Under the pieces are notes generated by a model, which was not told where the DNA came from, did no database searches, and saw only the letters and a list, made by a program, of their open reading frames with translations. Below, piece after piece: positions 27,071 to 36,535 of a DNA stretch of 64,000 bases. Position 1 is the stretch's first letter, and each line of letters begins with the position of its first letter. Source of the DNA: Promethearchaeota archaeon (lineage in GTDB: Archaea; Asgardarchaeota; Lokiarchaeia; Sigyniarchaeales; SOKP01); the NCBI GenBank assembly GCA_016840165.1, contig JAEOSU010000072.1, positions 62,001 to 126,000 of the forward strand. The letters run 5' to 3'. The translations under genes were made by a program, and so were the position numbers.

Positions 27071-28375
27071 TTATAACTTATAAGTTTCTCCAGCCTCTGG
27101 AGCCACAGAATTAAATTTACGTTGTGCTAATCTTTTTGCAAAGGTTGTTGTGGCTTTTTCATCTCCGTGAATACAAAAAGCAACACGATGATCATCCTTG
27201 AATTTCAGATCTTCAACATATGCAAGCAATTGTGACGAATCAGCATGACTCGAAAAATCAAAATAATTGACATCACATTTTGCCTTTATATGCATATTCT
27301 GAGCAGCATTTAGAGGCTTTCTATTATCTTGATATTTAAATACACCCGTTTCCATGAGTATATTTCCAGGTGTATCTTCTGCTTGGTATCCTACCATATA
27401 TATCGCAGAATGAGCATCGTTTAACACATCCTTAATATAATGCAGAGCAGCACCACCTTTAAGCATTCCTGAAGGAGTGATCATTACGTAATTAGATTTA
27501 TTCCTAACTTTTTTCCTATTTTTAAATGTTACAAATTTCGAATCACTAAATGCTCTCTTATAAAACGGATAATCCTTAAATTTATTTGGATGATCAAAAT
27601 ATGTTGCAGAAATCTTCTTAGTTAATCCATCTAAGTAAACTTTTCCGTGAAAATTATATTTTTTCAACATTAAAAGAATTTCTTGCGAACGAGCAACTCC
27701 AAATGCGGGTATAAGAACTTTTCCACTATTTTCAGTTATATTTACCACACTTTCTATAAAACTCTTTTCGAGTTCTTCTCTATTGGGGTGATCCTTCAAT
27801 GCATAGGTAGATTCAATTATTAAACAATCTAACTTGGGAATTTCCTTAGCATCCGCTCCATTAATTAGATTAGTTGTTTGATTATTTATATCTCCCGTAT
27901 ACAAAATTGTTTTATTATCAACTTCTACTAATATTGATACACTCCCGGGAATATGTCCCGCATTATAAAAAGTAATAAAAAAGTTATCATCTATTTTATA
28001 TCGAATATTGTTTTCTAAAAATATAGTATTTCTTCTCATTATATCAAGTTCTTTGTGTCCAAAAGGATAAGAATGATGTGAGACTTTAATTAAATCACGT
28101 AACAATATTTCCGAAACTTGGTATGTTAGAGCATTAGTTAAGAGCGGAACTTCACATTTCGTATAAAGATAAGGTAAAGCTCCAGAATGATCAATATGAC
28201 AATGACTTAATGCAATAGCTTGTAGATCACCTAAATCCGTATCGATAGGTAATCGATCTTCTTCTGTAAATCTCACTCCATAATCTAATAAGCAAGTTTT
28301 ACCTTTATTTGATTTTATTAATACGGCAGAACGACCTACTTCCCTCGCTCCGCCTAAAAATTTTATTACTACCAT
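27071..28375 (-). CDS. Beta-CASP metallo-beta-lactamase ribonuclease
   Basis: This is an RNase of the CPSF73-like group. The zinc motif is SHCHIDHSGALP (HxHxDH) near residue 57. GHIPGSVSI and YTGDINNQ supply further ligands, and the beta-CASP insert has IIESTYA, PAFGVARSQEI and TPSGMLKGG. The late FDFSSHADSSQL and FCIHGDEKAT segments are typical of the family. At 434 residues, without N-terminal KH domains, it resembles archaeal aCPSF2 or aRNase J-type enzymes in RNA maturation or decay. The exact subgroup is uncertain. Confidence 0.9.
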   Translation of the reverse strand: MVVIKFLGGAREVGRSAVLIKSNKGKTCLLDYGVRFTEEDRLPIDTDLGDLQAIALSHCHIDHSGALPYLYTKCEVPLLTNALTYQVSEILLRDLIKVSHHSYPFGHKELDIMRRNTIFLENNIRYKIDDNFFITFYNAGHIPGSVSILVEVDNKTILYTGDINNQTTNLINGADAKEIPKLDCLIIESTYALKDHPNREELEKSFIESVVNITENSGKVLIPAFGVARSQEILLMLKKYNFHGKVYLDGLTKKISATYFDHPNKFKDYPFYKRAFSDSKFVTFKNRKKVRNKSNYVMITPSGMLKGGAALHYIKDVLNDAHSAIYMVGYQAEDTPGNILMETGVFKYQDNRKPLNAAQNMHIKAKCDVNYFDFSSHADSSQLLAYVEDLKFKDDHRVAFCIHGDEKATTTFAKRLAQRKFNSVAPEAGETYKL

Positions 28376-28525
28376 AAAAAATTACTGATTTTTGCTTTCT
28401 TTATAGATATATGAGTCATTGAAAGCATAATAAATTTACTAAAATGAGTTAAAATTAGCGAATTTGAGTTGATTGGAAAAAAATAAAGATAATTATTTCT
28501 AAAAAGTATTTGAATAATTTAGTTT

Positions 28526-29281
28526 CTATAATCTATTTACTTTTTTAATCACCGTTGTTAGGAGAGCTATGACGTTATTAACATTTTTACCAAATATTTC
28601 CAAAATTTCTGCCCAAGTTACAGGAGCCTCATCATCTTTCCAACAATCATAATCCGTTGACATCGCTACCGCAGCATAAGGAATTCCCGCTTCATTAGCC
28701 AAAATCGTTTCGGGGGCTATACTCATATTTATTACGTCAGCACCCCAAATTCGAAACATCTCTGACTCCGCTCTCGTTGAAAAACGAGGGCCTTCTATAG
28801 TAACTACTGTTCCTCTTTCATGAAACTTAAGATTTAACTCTTTTGCACTCTCAATTAATAGAGATCGTAAATCTTCTGAATACGGATATGCCATTGCTGT
28901 ATGCTTTGCATCATTAGGGGGAAATTCTTCAAAAAAACTTACTTTTCTCAACCGTGTAAAATCTATAAATTGGTCAAGGATTACTAAATCTCCTCGTCCG
29001 ATTTCTTCTCTAAGACTCCCACAAGCAGTGGTTGCTAATATAAGTGTACATCCTTCATTTTTTAATGCTTGTATATTAGCTCGATAATTAACTTGCGTAG
29101 GAGGTATTGTATGCTCTCTACCATGTCTCGCTAAAAGCACAACATCAATATCATGAATCTTTCCTAATTTAAGGGAAGAAGTCGGCTTACCAAATGCGGT
29201 GGTAACTTCTTTTTCACTTGGATTCTTTAATATATCTGGATTATCTAAACCTGAACCACCAATAATTCCTATTTTAACCAT
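28526..29281 (-). CDS. mtnP: S-methyl-5'-thioadenosine phosphorylase-family enzyme
   Basis: The enzyme splits methylthioadenosine with phosphate into adenine and methylthioribose 1-phosphate. Motifs: KIGIIGGSGLDN at the N-terminus (phosphate loop), LARHGREHTIPPTQVNYRAN, TTACGSLREE, IEGPRFSTRAES and the purine site SMSIAPE-like INMSIAPE followed by AMSTDYDCW. The length of 251 is typical. GTG at 29290 is also in frame; ATG at 29281 is preferred. It is head-to-head with a diverged paralogue at 29395. Adenine phosphoribosyltransferase 5.5 kb away would recycle the adenine. Confidence 0.9.
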   Translation of the reverse strand: MVKIGIIGGSGLDNPDILKNPSEKEVTTAFGKPTSSLKLGKIHDIDVVLLARHGREHTIPPTQVNYRANIQALKNEGCTLILATTACGSLREEIGRGDLVILDQFIDFTRLRKVSFFEEFPPNDAKHTAMAYPYSEDLRSLLIESAKELNLKFHERGTVVTIEGPRFSTRAESEMFRIWGADVINMSIAPETILANEAGIPYAAVAMSTDYDCWKDDEAPVTWAEILEIFGKNVNNVIALLTTVIKKVNRL

Positions 29282-29394
29282 TTGAATCACATATCAAAAT
29301 TTTAAAACTAAAAATTTTATAATATTTAAAATTACTCACGTTTTATTTTATTTTGTTTTAATGAATATAGAAAAAAAAAGGATTAGGAAAAATA

Positions 29395-30252
29395 ATGCAT
29401 CAGAAAACTGAAATTGCAATTATTGGGGGCACAGGTTCTCAGATTTCCCTTGAAAACCCAAAAGTAGAGAAAATATTTACACCTTTTGGAAATACTTCAT
29501 CAAGGATAATCATTGGTAATCTTAAAGGAAAAAGTGTCGCTTACATATCTCGTCATGGAATAGGACATGTTATTCCTCCACATAGGATTAATTACCGAGC
29601 AAATATATGGGCTCTAAAAGAATTAGGGGCAAAATTTATCATTTCAGCATCAGCGGTAGGCTCACTAAAAAAGGAACATCATAAAAAGAAGTTCATTATG
29701 GTTGATCAATATGTCGATCGTACTAAAAAGCGTAAAGACACATTTTATGAAGGAGGAGAATTGTGTCACATTGGTCAAGCTGAACCATACTGTTCATATC
29801 TGAATGATTTGTTTTACAATACAGGGAAAGAAATTGATAATATGATTATTCAAAATGGTGGTACCTATGTATGCATCGAAGGTCCTCGTTTTTCAACACG
29901 AGCAGAATCCAAAATTTATCGCCAATGGGGTGGTGATGTTATTGGGATGACAGCATATCCAGAAGTAGCATTATGTGCAGAAAAAGAATTATGTCATTGC
30001 TGTATTGCTATGGTGACTGATTTAGATGTTTGGGCAGGAAAATGTCCGAATTGTGGAATAGTAGAAATTGCTGAATCGTGTTCTAAATGTGGAGCAAGAG
30101 TCGAAAAATTAGATGTTAATGTAGACGAGGTATTGGAAACACAACAAGAAAATATTGCACATTTAAAAGCCATCTTAGAAAAAGCCATTCCAAAGATTAA
30201 TACTGAAAGAGATTGCTATTGTAGACATCGACTGGAAGGATCGATATTATGA
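29395..30252 (+). CDS. MTA phosphorylase paralogue with a zinc ribbon
   Basis: The core is that of MTAP/purine nucleoside phosphorylase: AIIGGTGSQ, SRHGIGHVIPPHRINYRAN, CIEGPRFSTRAES and IGMTAYPEVAL. Between the VTDLDVW strand and the C-terminal helix it carries CPNCGIVEIAESCSKC (C217, C220, C229, C232), a zinc ribbon that its neighbour lacks. Further cysteines cluster at CHCC (about 199-202) and near the C-terminus (DCYCR). The phosphate loop has GGTG in place of GGSG, and the ACGS segment is SAVGS. It may prefer another nucleoside such as methylthioinosine or guanosine; this is inferred from the family's diversity. Confidence 0.85.
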   Translation: MHQKTEIAIIGGTGSQISLENPKVEKIFTPFGNTSSRIIIGNLKGKSVAYISRHGIGHVIPPHRINYRANIWALKELGAKFIISASAVGSLKKEHHKKKFIMVDQYVDRTKKRKDTFYEGGELCHIGQAEPYCSYLNDLFYNTGKEIDNMIIQNGGTYVCIEGPRFSTRAESKIYRQWGGDVIGMTAYPEVALCAEKELCHCCIAMVTDLDVWAGKCPNCGIVEIAESCSKCGARVEKLDVNVDEVLETQQENIAHLKAILEKAIPKINTERDCYCRHRLEGSIL

Positions 30253-30293
30253 TCCCATTATTCTTCTGGAAAAATATACAAGCAATTAATTGT

Positions 30294-31733
30294 CTAATCA
30301 TGTAAAATGGGATTCCTTGCAGCGGTAACAGCATCTAAACGTCTTACTGGAGTATCGTGTGGTGCATTTTTTAATAATTCTGGTTTGGAAACAGCTTCCT
30401 CATAGATATTAAATAGTATGTCAATATAGGCATCTAAAGACTGTTTTGACTCGGTTTCTGTTGGTTCAAACATCATTGCTCCATTCACTATAAGTGGAAA
30501 GTAAATGGTAGGTGAATAGGCCCCATAATCAAGAATTCTTTTAGCTACATCTTCTGTAGTGATTTCATTAGGAAGATTTTTGTCAGAGAGGACAAATTCA
30601 TGCTGACATATCCTATTGTAGGGGAGATGATATTTCTCTTGTAGTCTCGTTCGTAAATAATTTGCATTTAATACAGCAAATTGACCTACCCGTTTCAGCC
30701 CCTCAGCTCCTAAGGATAAAACATATGCATAGGCTTTTACTATTACTCCAAAGCTCCCCCAAAAAGCCCGTATTTTACCAATGGAGGCCCCAGTATTCTC
30801 ACGACAGACTATTCCCTTATCTTTAGTGATTATGCATGGTTCTGGAAGATGAGGAATCAATCTCTTCACTACACCAACAGGTCCCGAACCAGGACCCCCT
30901 CCACCGTGAGGCGTGGAAAATGTTTTGTGAAGATTCAGGTGAACAATATCAAAACCCATATCTTTGGGCCTACATATCCCAAGCATAGGATTTAAATTTG
31001 CTCCATCATAATAGCATAGTCCTCCTTTATCATGGACGATTCTTGTGATTTCTTTGATATTTCTGTCAAATACTCCCAAAGTATTTGGATTTGTGAGCAT
31101 TATACCAGCTACAAATTCATCTTGCATAGCATATTCCAATTGATCAAGTGGTACCTCACCAAATTCATTTGAAGTTAATTCAATGATCGAGAAACCCGCC
31201 ATTTTCGCAGATGCAGGGTTAGTACCATGAGCAGAATCAGGGACTATGATTTTATTCTTCACAATATTATTTTCTTCGAAATATTTTTTCATTATAAGTA
31301 ATCCAGTTAATTCTCCATGCGCACCTGCAGCAGGTTGAAGGGTAAAACCTTCCATACCAGTAATCTCTGACAAGCAATTTGACATTTCAGAGATGATTTC
31401 TAATGCCCCTTGATTTCTTTCTTGTAGAGGATGCAGTTGGGAAAAATGGGGTAGTCGTGATATTACTTCATTGATTTTAGGGTTATATTTCATAGTACAA
31501 GAACCTAAAGGATAAATGCCGGTATCCACACTGTAATTTTTTTTACTCAATCCAATATAGTGACGTACAATTTCTATTTCGGGAATATTTGGAAGATTTA
31601 AACTCTCTCTTTGGTATTTTTTAGGCAGTATCACATCAAGATCTTCAAGCTCTTCAATATCTAATAGGGGAACAAAATTATTGTGTTCACGATTATTTTG
31701 TTTAGTAAATATTAGGGTAGAATCGCGATTCAT
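30294..31733 (-). CDS. gcvPB: Glycine dehydrogenase (decarboxylating) subunit 2
   Basis: This is the PLP-binding half of split glycine decarboxylase (P-protein). LNLHKTFSTPHGGGGPGSGP contains the Schiff-base lysine and glycine-rich loop, and TLQPAAGAHGELTGL and PDSAHGTNPASA are further family segments. The length is 479. The ATG lies two bases beyond the stop of gcvPA, so the two subunits are translationally linked and probably made in equal amounts. It ends a gcvT-gcvH-gcvPA-gcvPB series. Confidence 0.96.
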   Translation of the reverse strand: MNRDSTLIFTKQNNREHNNFVPLLDIEELEDLDVILPKKYQRESLNLPNIPEIEIVRHYIGLSKKNYSVDTGIYPLGSCTMKYNPKINEVISRLPHFSQLHPLQERNQGALEIISEMSNCLSEITGMEGFTLQPAAGAHGELTGLLIMKKYFEENNIVKNKIIVPDSAHGTNPASAKMAGFSIIELTSNEFGEVPLDQLEYAMQDEFVAGIMLTNPNTLGVFDRNIKEITRIVHDKGGLCYYDGANLNPMLGICRPKDMGFDIVHLNLHKTFSTPHGGGGPGSGPVGVVKRLIPHLPEPCIITKDKGIVCRENTGASIGKIRAFWGSFGVIVKAYAYVLSLGAEGLKRVGQFAVLNANYLRTRLQEKYHLPYNRICQHEFVLSDKNLPNEITTEDVAKRILDYGAYSPTIYFPLIVNGAMMFEPTETESKQSLDAYIDILFNIYEEAVSKPELLKNAPHDTPVRRLDAVTAARNPILHD

Positions 31734-31735
31734 CC

Positions 31736-33082
31736 TTAATCTTCCTCCATATTTGAAGATGCCAATTGTGCGGCTTGAATAAATAGATCAATGGATTCAC
31801 GAGAGTTCATCTCTGTTATACATACTAAAGCAACATCTTTCATATGAGCAAAATATTTCGAAAGTTTCAAAGGAGCCAACAGATTCATTTCTTCACATTT
31901 ATTAATGAATCTATCAATATCTGGGCATTCTACTAAGAACTCATTATAGGTAGGTTTTGTATTTAATATTTTATAGCCTGAGATATTTGATATTTTGTTT
32001 TTTACATAATGAGTTTTTTGAATATTTTGGAGAGCAATATCTTTTAATCCAGTTCGCCCCATACATAATAGATATATCAAGGCTGAGAGAGAACATAAAG
32101 CTTGATTAGTACATATATTTGAACTCGCTTTTTCCCGACGTATATGTTGTTCTCTGGCTTGTAATGTGAGAATAAAACCTTCTTTATCACCATTAATTTC
32201 TTTAGTCTTTCCTACTAGTCTACCTGGTATCTTTCGTAAGAATTCCTTTTTAGTGGTAAAAATTCCTAATCCTGGACCACCAAAGGAGGGGGAAATCCCG
32301 AAAGATTGCCCTTCAGCGACAAATATATCTATGCCGAGTTCACCTGGTGGACGTAAAACACCCAAACATGTTGGATCCGTCATTACATGAATAATTAAAC
32401 ATTTAGGAAATTTACTTTTTACATTTTTAACGATGGTCTCTAAATCTTCAATTTCACCAAAAAAATTTGGACTTTGAATTAATATCGCAGCAAATTCATC
32501 ATTTAATTTTGCTTCCAATGACTTCAACGGAATGATCTCGGAAATAATTTCTTGACCCCAACAGTAAGTTTTTACCACCTCTATATATTCAGGATGAATT
32601 CCTTCGATCATTAAGATCTTATTTTTTCGTGTGATAAGGGTAGCCATAAGCGCTGCTTCAGCAAGAGCAGTAGATCCATCATACATACTTGCATTTGCCA
32701 CATCCATCATTGTTAGGTGCGTGATAATTGTTTGATATTCATAAATTGCTTGTAAAAATCCTTGACTTGCTTCAGCTTGGTAAGGAGTATATGATGTATA
32801 GAATTCAGATCGATTTATGATGAAGTCTACCAACGAGGGAATATAATGATAATAACAACCCGCGCCTAAAAAGAAACCGTTGTAAATCTTACTTTTTATC
32901 GAAATCTCCCGTAACTTGTTAATAAGATCAGCTTCCGAGAGACCAGGACTTAATTTTAGTTTTTGTAAGATAAGATCTTTAGGAATATCTTGAAAAAGAT
33001 CTTCAATTGTTTTAAATCCAATTATTTCTAACATTTGGTATATAGTTTTTTGATCATGTGGAACAAAATCCAATTTACCCAC
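31736..33082 (-). CDS. gcvPA: Glycine dehydrogenase (decarboxylating) subunit 1
   Basis: This is the N-terminal half of the split P-protein, pairing with gcvPB to decarboxylate glycine and load the aminomethyl group on GcvH. Family segments include FLGAGCYYHYIPS, YTPYQAEASQGFLQAIYEYQT and NASMYDGSTALAEA, followed by SFGGPGLGIF. The length of 448 is normal. Translation begins at GTG 33082 after an AAAGG stretch. It is 41 bases downstream of gcvH. Confidence 0.95.
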   Translation of the reverse strand: MGKLDFVPHDQKTIYQMLEIIGFKTIEDLFQDIPKDLILQKLKLSPGLSEADLINKLREISIKSKIYNGFFLGAGCYYHYIPSLVDFIINRSEFYTSYTPYQAEASQGFLQAIYEYQTIITHLTMMDVANASMYDGSTALAEAALMATLITRKNKILMIEGIHPEYIEVVKTYCWGQEIISEIIPLKSLEAKLNDEFAAILIQSPNFFGEIEDLETIVKNVKSKFPKCLIIHVMTDPTCLGVLRPPGELGIDIFVAEGQSFGISPSFGGPGLGIFTTKKEFLRKIPGRLVGKTKEINGDKEGFILTLQAREQHIRREKASSNICTNQALCSLSALIYLLCMGRTGLKDIALQNIQKTHYVKNKISNISGYKILNTKPTYNEFLVECPDIDRFINKCEEMNLLAPLKLSKYFAHMKDVALVCITEMNSRESIDLFIQAAQLASSNMEED

Positions 33083-33123
33083 CTTTGATAATTAAAGAAA
33101 AATAATTAATTGGTTTTATTAAA

Positions 33124-33540
33124 CTATGTATCTTCGCTCTCGACTATCTTTTTGTACTCCTCAACGGAAAGAAGTTCGTTTATCTCATCTGGATGGGAAA
33201 TTTTTATCTTCATGAGCCAACCATCTTTAAATGGAGAAGAATTAACGAGTTCGGGATTTTCTACAATGTTTTCATTAAGTTCTATTATTTCCCCTGACAA
33301 TGGCATGATAATCTCTCCTACTGCCTTTACTGACTCGATTTCCCCTGCGTTACTTTCCCGTTCAAAAACCATTCCTTTATCCGGCATTTCAACATATACA
33401 ATATCGCCCAGCTGGTGTTGCGCATAATCTGTAATACCAACTTTCGCGATTTGTTCTTCTAATAAAACCCATTCATGAGTTGCTGTATACTTTAACCCTT
33501 CTGGAAATTTGTACTCCATATCTTGCACTTCTCTTATCAT
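33124..33540 (-). CDS. gcvH: Glycine cleavage system H protein
   Basis: The 138-residue lipoyl carrier shuttles the aminomethyl group between the P and T proteins. Lys72 in ESVKAVGEI is the lipoylation site, preceded by the hammerhead YTATHEWV and ITDYAQHQLGDIVYVEMP segments. A second in-frame ATG (33519) would remove seven residues before the conserved fold. It is six bases from gcvT. No lipoate ligase gene or L-protein (dihydrolipoamide dehydrogenase) gene is in the window. Confidence 0.95.
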   Translation of the reverse strand: MIREVQDMEYKFPEGLKYTATHEWVLLEEQIAKVGITDYAQHQLGDIVYVEMPDKGMVFERESNAGEIESVKAVGEIIMPLSGEIIELNENIVENPELVNSSPFKDGWLMKIKISHPDEINELLSVEEYKKIVESEDT

Positions 33541-33546
33541 TTTTTG

Positions 33547-34653
33547 TTATAAATTTCTATAAAAAGGAATTTCAACAATTAATCCTTTAACTAATTTCTT
33601 CCTTATTTCAATCTCGATTTCAGTTTCAATCTCACTATACTGTTTTTTAACTAATCCTAACCCAATCGTTTTCTTCAGAGTGGGAGAGTATCCCCCAGAG
33701 GTGACGTATCCAATTTGTTTGCCTTCATAAAAAATGTTGTAATTTTCTCTAATTATACCCCTTTCTAATAAATTCAATCCAACTAATATCCTATCAGTCC
33801 CTTCAGATTTTTGTTTCATCAATACTTGTTTTCCAATATAATCAATTCCCTCTTTTGGTTTAACTAACCAAAAAAGACCAGCTTCAACAGGAGTAATTTG
33901 ATCGTTAATTTCATGACCGTAAAGTGAATAGCACGCCTCTAATCTTAATGAATCTCTTGCTCCTAACCCTGCGGGTGAGGCTCCTGTATCATATAAGTGA
34001 GTCCATACTTTTTCTGCATCTTCATTTTCTAAAGAAAGCTCAAAACCTCTTTCTCCTGTATATCCCGTACGAGCTATAAATATCGGGAATCCTTTGAGAG
34101 AGCAATGGTAGAAGTAAAAACGATTTAGTTGAGATAAATCTACATCAACTAATTTCTGTAATAATTCATCCGAATTTGGACCTTGAAAAGCTAATCTACA
34201 TCGTTTTGTAGAAAGATTGGTAATTTTCACATCATAGTTCCCGATATGGTCATTTAACCACTGAAAATCTTTATCAATATTGCTTGCGTTCACAATCATT
34301 CTAAATCGTGTAGGAGTCTCCTCATAATAGACTAAATCGTCTACTACAGTTCCATTTTCGTAGCACATACAAGAATATTGACCTTTATTTATCTCTAATA
34401 AATTAAGATCATTTATCATTACATACTGTAGAAAATCGAATACATCATCGCCTTCTAATAAAAATTCTCCCATATGAGAAATATCAAAAATACCTGCGTT
34501 TGTACGTACAGCTTCATGCTCTTCAATAATACTTTGATATTGTACGGGCATAGAAAAACCAGAAAAAGGAACCATACGTGCACCGAGTTTCATATGAATT
34601 TCATAAAAAGGAGTTTTTTTTAGTGCCATAGTAAGATACACTTCATTTGACAT
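33547..34653 (-). CDS. gcvT: Glycine cleavage system T protein (aminomethyltransferase)
   Basis: GcvT transfers the methylene group from aminomethyl-GcvH to a tetrahydropterin and releases ammonia. Motifs: MVPFSGFSMPVQY, GIFDISHMGEF, RLAFQGPNS, IARTGYTGERGFEL with the folate-binding region, and GLGARDSLRLEACY. The length of 368 is normal. It is the first gene of the gcvTH-PA-PB run, 134 bases after apt. Since H4MPT enzymes are encoded nearby, the acceptor may be H4MPT instead of folate; the sequence alone does not decide. Confidence 0.95.
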   Translation of the reverse strand: MSNEVYLTMALKKTPFYEIHMKLGARMVPFSGFSMPVQYQSIIEEHEAVRTNAGIFDISHMGEFLLEGDDVFDFLQYVMINDLNLLEINKGQYSCMCYENGTVVDDLVYYEETPTRFRMIVNASNIDKDFQWLNDHIGNYDVKITNLSTKRCRLAFQGPNSDELLQKLVDVDLSQLNRFYFYHCSLKGFPIFIARTGYTGERGFELSLENEDAEKVWTHLYDTGASPAGLGARDSLRLEACYSLYGHEINDQITPVEAGLFWLVKPKEGIDYIGKQVLMKQKSEGTDRILVGLNLLERGIIRENYNIFYEGKQIGYVTSGGYSPTLKKTIGLGLVKKQYSEIETEIEIEIRKKLVKGLIVEIPFYRNL

Positions 34654-34787
34654 CTATAACTTGATATTGTGAGTATAAAGTGCTCAGAATTATTTAAATT
34701 TTCAGACTTGTTTTATTTGAAAAAGTACTTAAAAGGAGATCAAACCGATATAGCATAAAAAAATAAAATATAATGATAAAATTGTGT

Positions 34788-35324
34788 TTACTCCTCTACG
34801 GGAATCTGAACTAAGCTTAAAATATCGTAGCCTTCTAATTTATCTCTTCCGTGTAAACTACCTGTCAATTCAATAATAAAGGCTACTCCCGCTACTTCCC
34901 CTCCCGCTTTTTCTATTAAATTGCACGCAGCTTTAGCGGTACCCCCTGTAGCTAAAAGATCGTCGAATATCAAGACTTTCTCGCCACGCTCGATTGCATC
35001 TTCATGCATTTCTATGGTATCAGTCCCATATTCAAGATCATAAGTCTCACTAATGATTTTTGCAGGCAGTTTTCCCGGCTTTCTAATTAAAATGAAACCT
35101 GCATCGAGATAATAGGCAATAACACCACCCCATACATACCCTCGGGCTTCAATCGCTGCAACTTTGTTAATGCCCATTACCTTATAATGATTGATAATTC
35201 GATCACAAGATTCTTTAAAGGCAATAGGATTTTGACATAACGTAGTAACATCTTTGAATTGAATGCCTTTAACTGGAAAATCGGGGACATTTCGTATATA
35301 ATCTTCTAAGTTCATACATACCAT
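34788..35324 (-). CDS. apt: Adenine phosphoribosyltransferase
   Basis: The protein converts adenine and PRPP to AMP. The PRPP site VLIFDDLLATGGTA is present, with IRNVPDFPVKGIQFKDVT at the N-terminus and AAIEARGYVWGG, all typical of APRT. The length of 178 is normal. A second in-frame ATG lies three codons in. Together with the MTA phosphorylase at 28.5 kb it completes an adenine salvage path from methylthioadenosine. Confidence 0.93.
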   Translation of the reverse strand: MVCMNLEDYIRNVPDFPVKGIQFKDVTTLCQNPIAFKESCDRIINHYKVMGINKVAAIEARGYVWGGVIAYYLDAGFILIRKPGKLPAKIISETYDLEYGTDTIEMHEDAIERGEKVLIFDDLLATGGTAKAACNLIEKAGGEVAGVAFIIELTGSLHGRDKLEGYDILSLVQIPVEE

Positions 35325-35459
35325 CTTTATTAAAGATAATTAGTTTATGAAAATATTATTTCCAATTAAAAATTATTTCTAATTAAATCCTAAAATTAAA
35401 TAAATCAAAAAAAATTGAGAAATTCCGTATTATTTAGAAAAAAATTAAATAAACATTAA

Positions 35460-35467
35460 TTTATATA
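35460..35467 (+). promoter_or_regulatory. Candidate TATA box before the Rag-like gene
   Basis: TTTATATA lies 59 bases before the P-loop-encoding frame that opens at 35526, in a 201-base AT-rich gap between apt and this gene. The match to the archaeal TATA consensus is exact, but the background is so AT-rich that the call is weak. Confidence 0.25.
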
Positions 35468-35525
35468 TTTAAATATATTAGAACCATAAAAAAATAATTT
35501 TAATTCATATTCAAGAGTTGATTAG

Positions 35526-36482
35526 ATCATAAAGATCCTCCTTTTTGGTCCCCAAAACGCAGGTAAGACCTCTCTCATGCGTACCACGTGTTTAGGCTAC
35601 AACTTTATGAAGGTTCTCAATTTAAAGCCAACTAAAGGAATATCTCGAGAAAATTTCATCTTTCGTGGAATTATGGAATTAAATGTCTGGGATGCTGGCG
35701 GTCAAGAACGATATATGGAACGCTACTTTTCCGAATCACAACGACAATTGGTTTTTTCAGAAGTGACTACTGCGGTTTTCATGGTAGATTCTAGTGTTAA
35801 AGATCACAGTGAAAAAGAAATTTTTGATAAATTTTTGACAAATATTTTTGAATTTAGCCCTCAAATCGATATAGTGTATGTTTTATTAAATAAGATTGAC
35901 CTTCAAGATTCAAAAGAGGATGAGGTGTATTATCTTTTGATAAACGGCATTTCTAAGGAGTTAAAAGAGAAAATAGCCTTTACTCCTGTATCGGTAAAAG
36001 AAGGCAGCGCTCAACATCGATTAATTGAAATTTTGGACTACGAAATACAAACAAATACATTAGCACTGCAGAAGTTGGGTAAACTTCGACATATGCTGGA
36101 TCAAATGAAAGTAAATACATTAGCAGAATTTCTTTTGTTTAATCAACCAGATGGATTATTAATTGCCTCAACTCTTGGTAAGTTTGAGAGTAAACCACTC
36201 CAGTTTTTAAAATTTGAAATTTCAACCTTGGATTCTAATATCTATCAAATTTTTACGAAGATCAACGAAATTACGAATAATACAGTCACACCTCTTAATT
36301 TGACAACTATTATCTATGAAAGTGAAAATAATTATATCTTAGTAAAAGATGTAACAAATGGAGCTGTATTAATGGCGGTAACTAAAAATAAGGATAATGA
36401 GTCATTTAATAGCTTAATGAATTGCTTAGGTGGAGAAGATTTCTCAGAACTAAAAAATATTCTAGGCGAATCAGAGTTATAA
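35526..36482 (+). CDS. Rag/Gtr-like GTPase with roadblock-like tail, start codon unresolved
   Basis: The GTPase domain has GPQNAGKTS (P-loop, 35547-35573), a NVWDAGGQERYMERYF switch II of the Rag/Gtr and Arf type, and NKID for G4. The last 130 residues (FNQPDGLLIAST, NYILVKDVTNGAVLMAV) look like the roadblock/longin-type tail of Rag proteins. The first ATG (35577) falls inside the P-loop helix, so starting there would delete the nucleotide-binding loop. The frame is open upstream only to TAG 35523-35525, and no ATG, GTG or TTG lies between. ATC 35526-35528 followed by ATA AAG ATC would give M-I-K-I-L-L-F-G if it read ATG. The start may be a near-cognate codon, a mutation, or a sequence error. 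Confidence 0.78.
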   Translation: MIKILLFGPQNAGKTSLMRTTCLGYNFMKVLNLKPTKGISRENFIFRGIMELNVWDAGGQERYMERYFSESQRQLVFSEVTTAVFMVDSSVKDHSEKEIFDKFLTNIFEFSPQIDIVYVLLNKIDLQDSKEDEVYYLLINGISKELKEKIAFTPVSVKEGSAQHRLIEILDYEIQTNTLALQKLGKLRHMLDQMKVNTLAEFLLFNQPDGLLIASTLGKFESKPLQFLKFEISTLDSNIYQIFTKINEITNNTVTPLNLTTIIYESENNYILVKDVTNGAVLMAVTKNKDNESFNSLMNCLGGEDFSELKNILGESEL

Positions 36483-36535
36483 ATCATTTAAAAAGAAAAA
36501 GTATGAAAGAAAATTTATTTTTTAATAATTTTACT

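Noticed and set aside
35523..35525. TAG before the Rag-like gene read as pyrrolysine or readthrough
   Set aside because: Upstream codons in that frame are AT-rich non-coding sequence with no GTPase similarity, and no pyrrolysine genes are seen; a lost or near-cognate start fits better.
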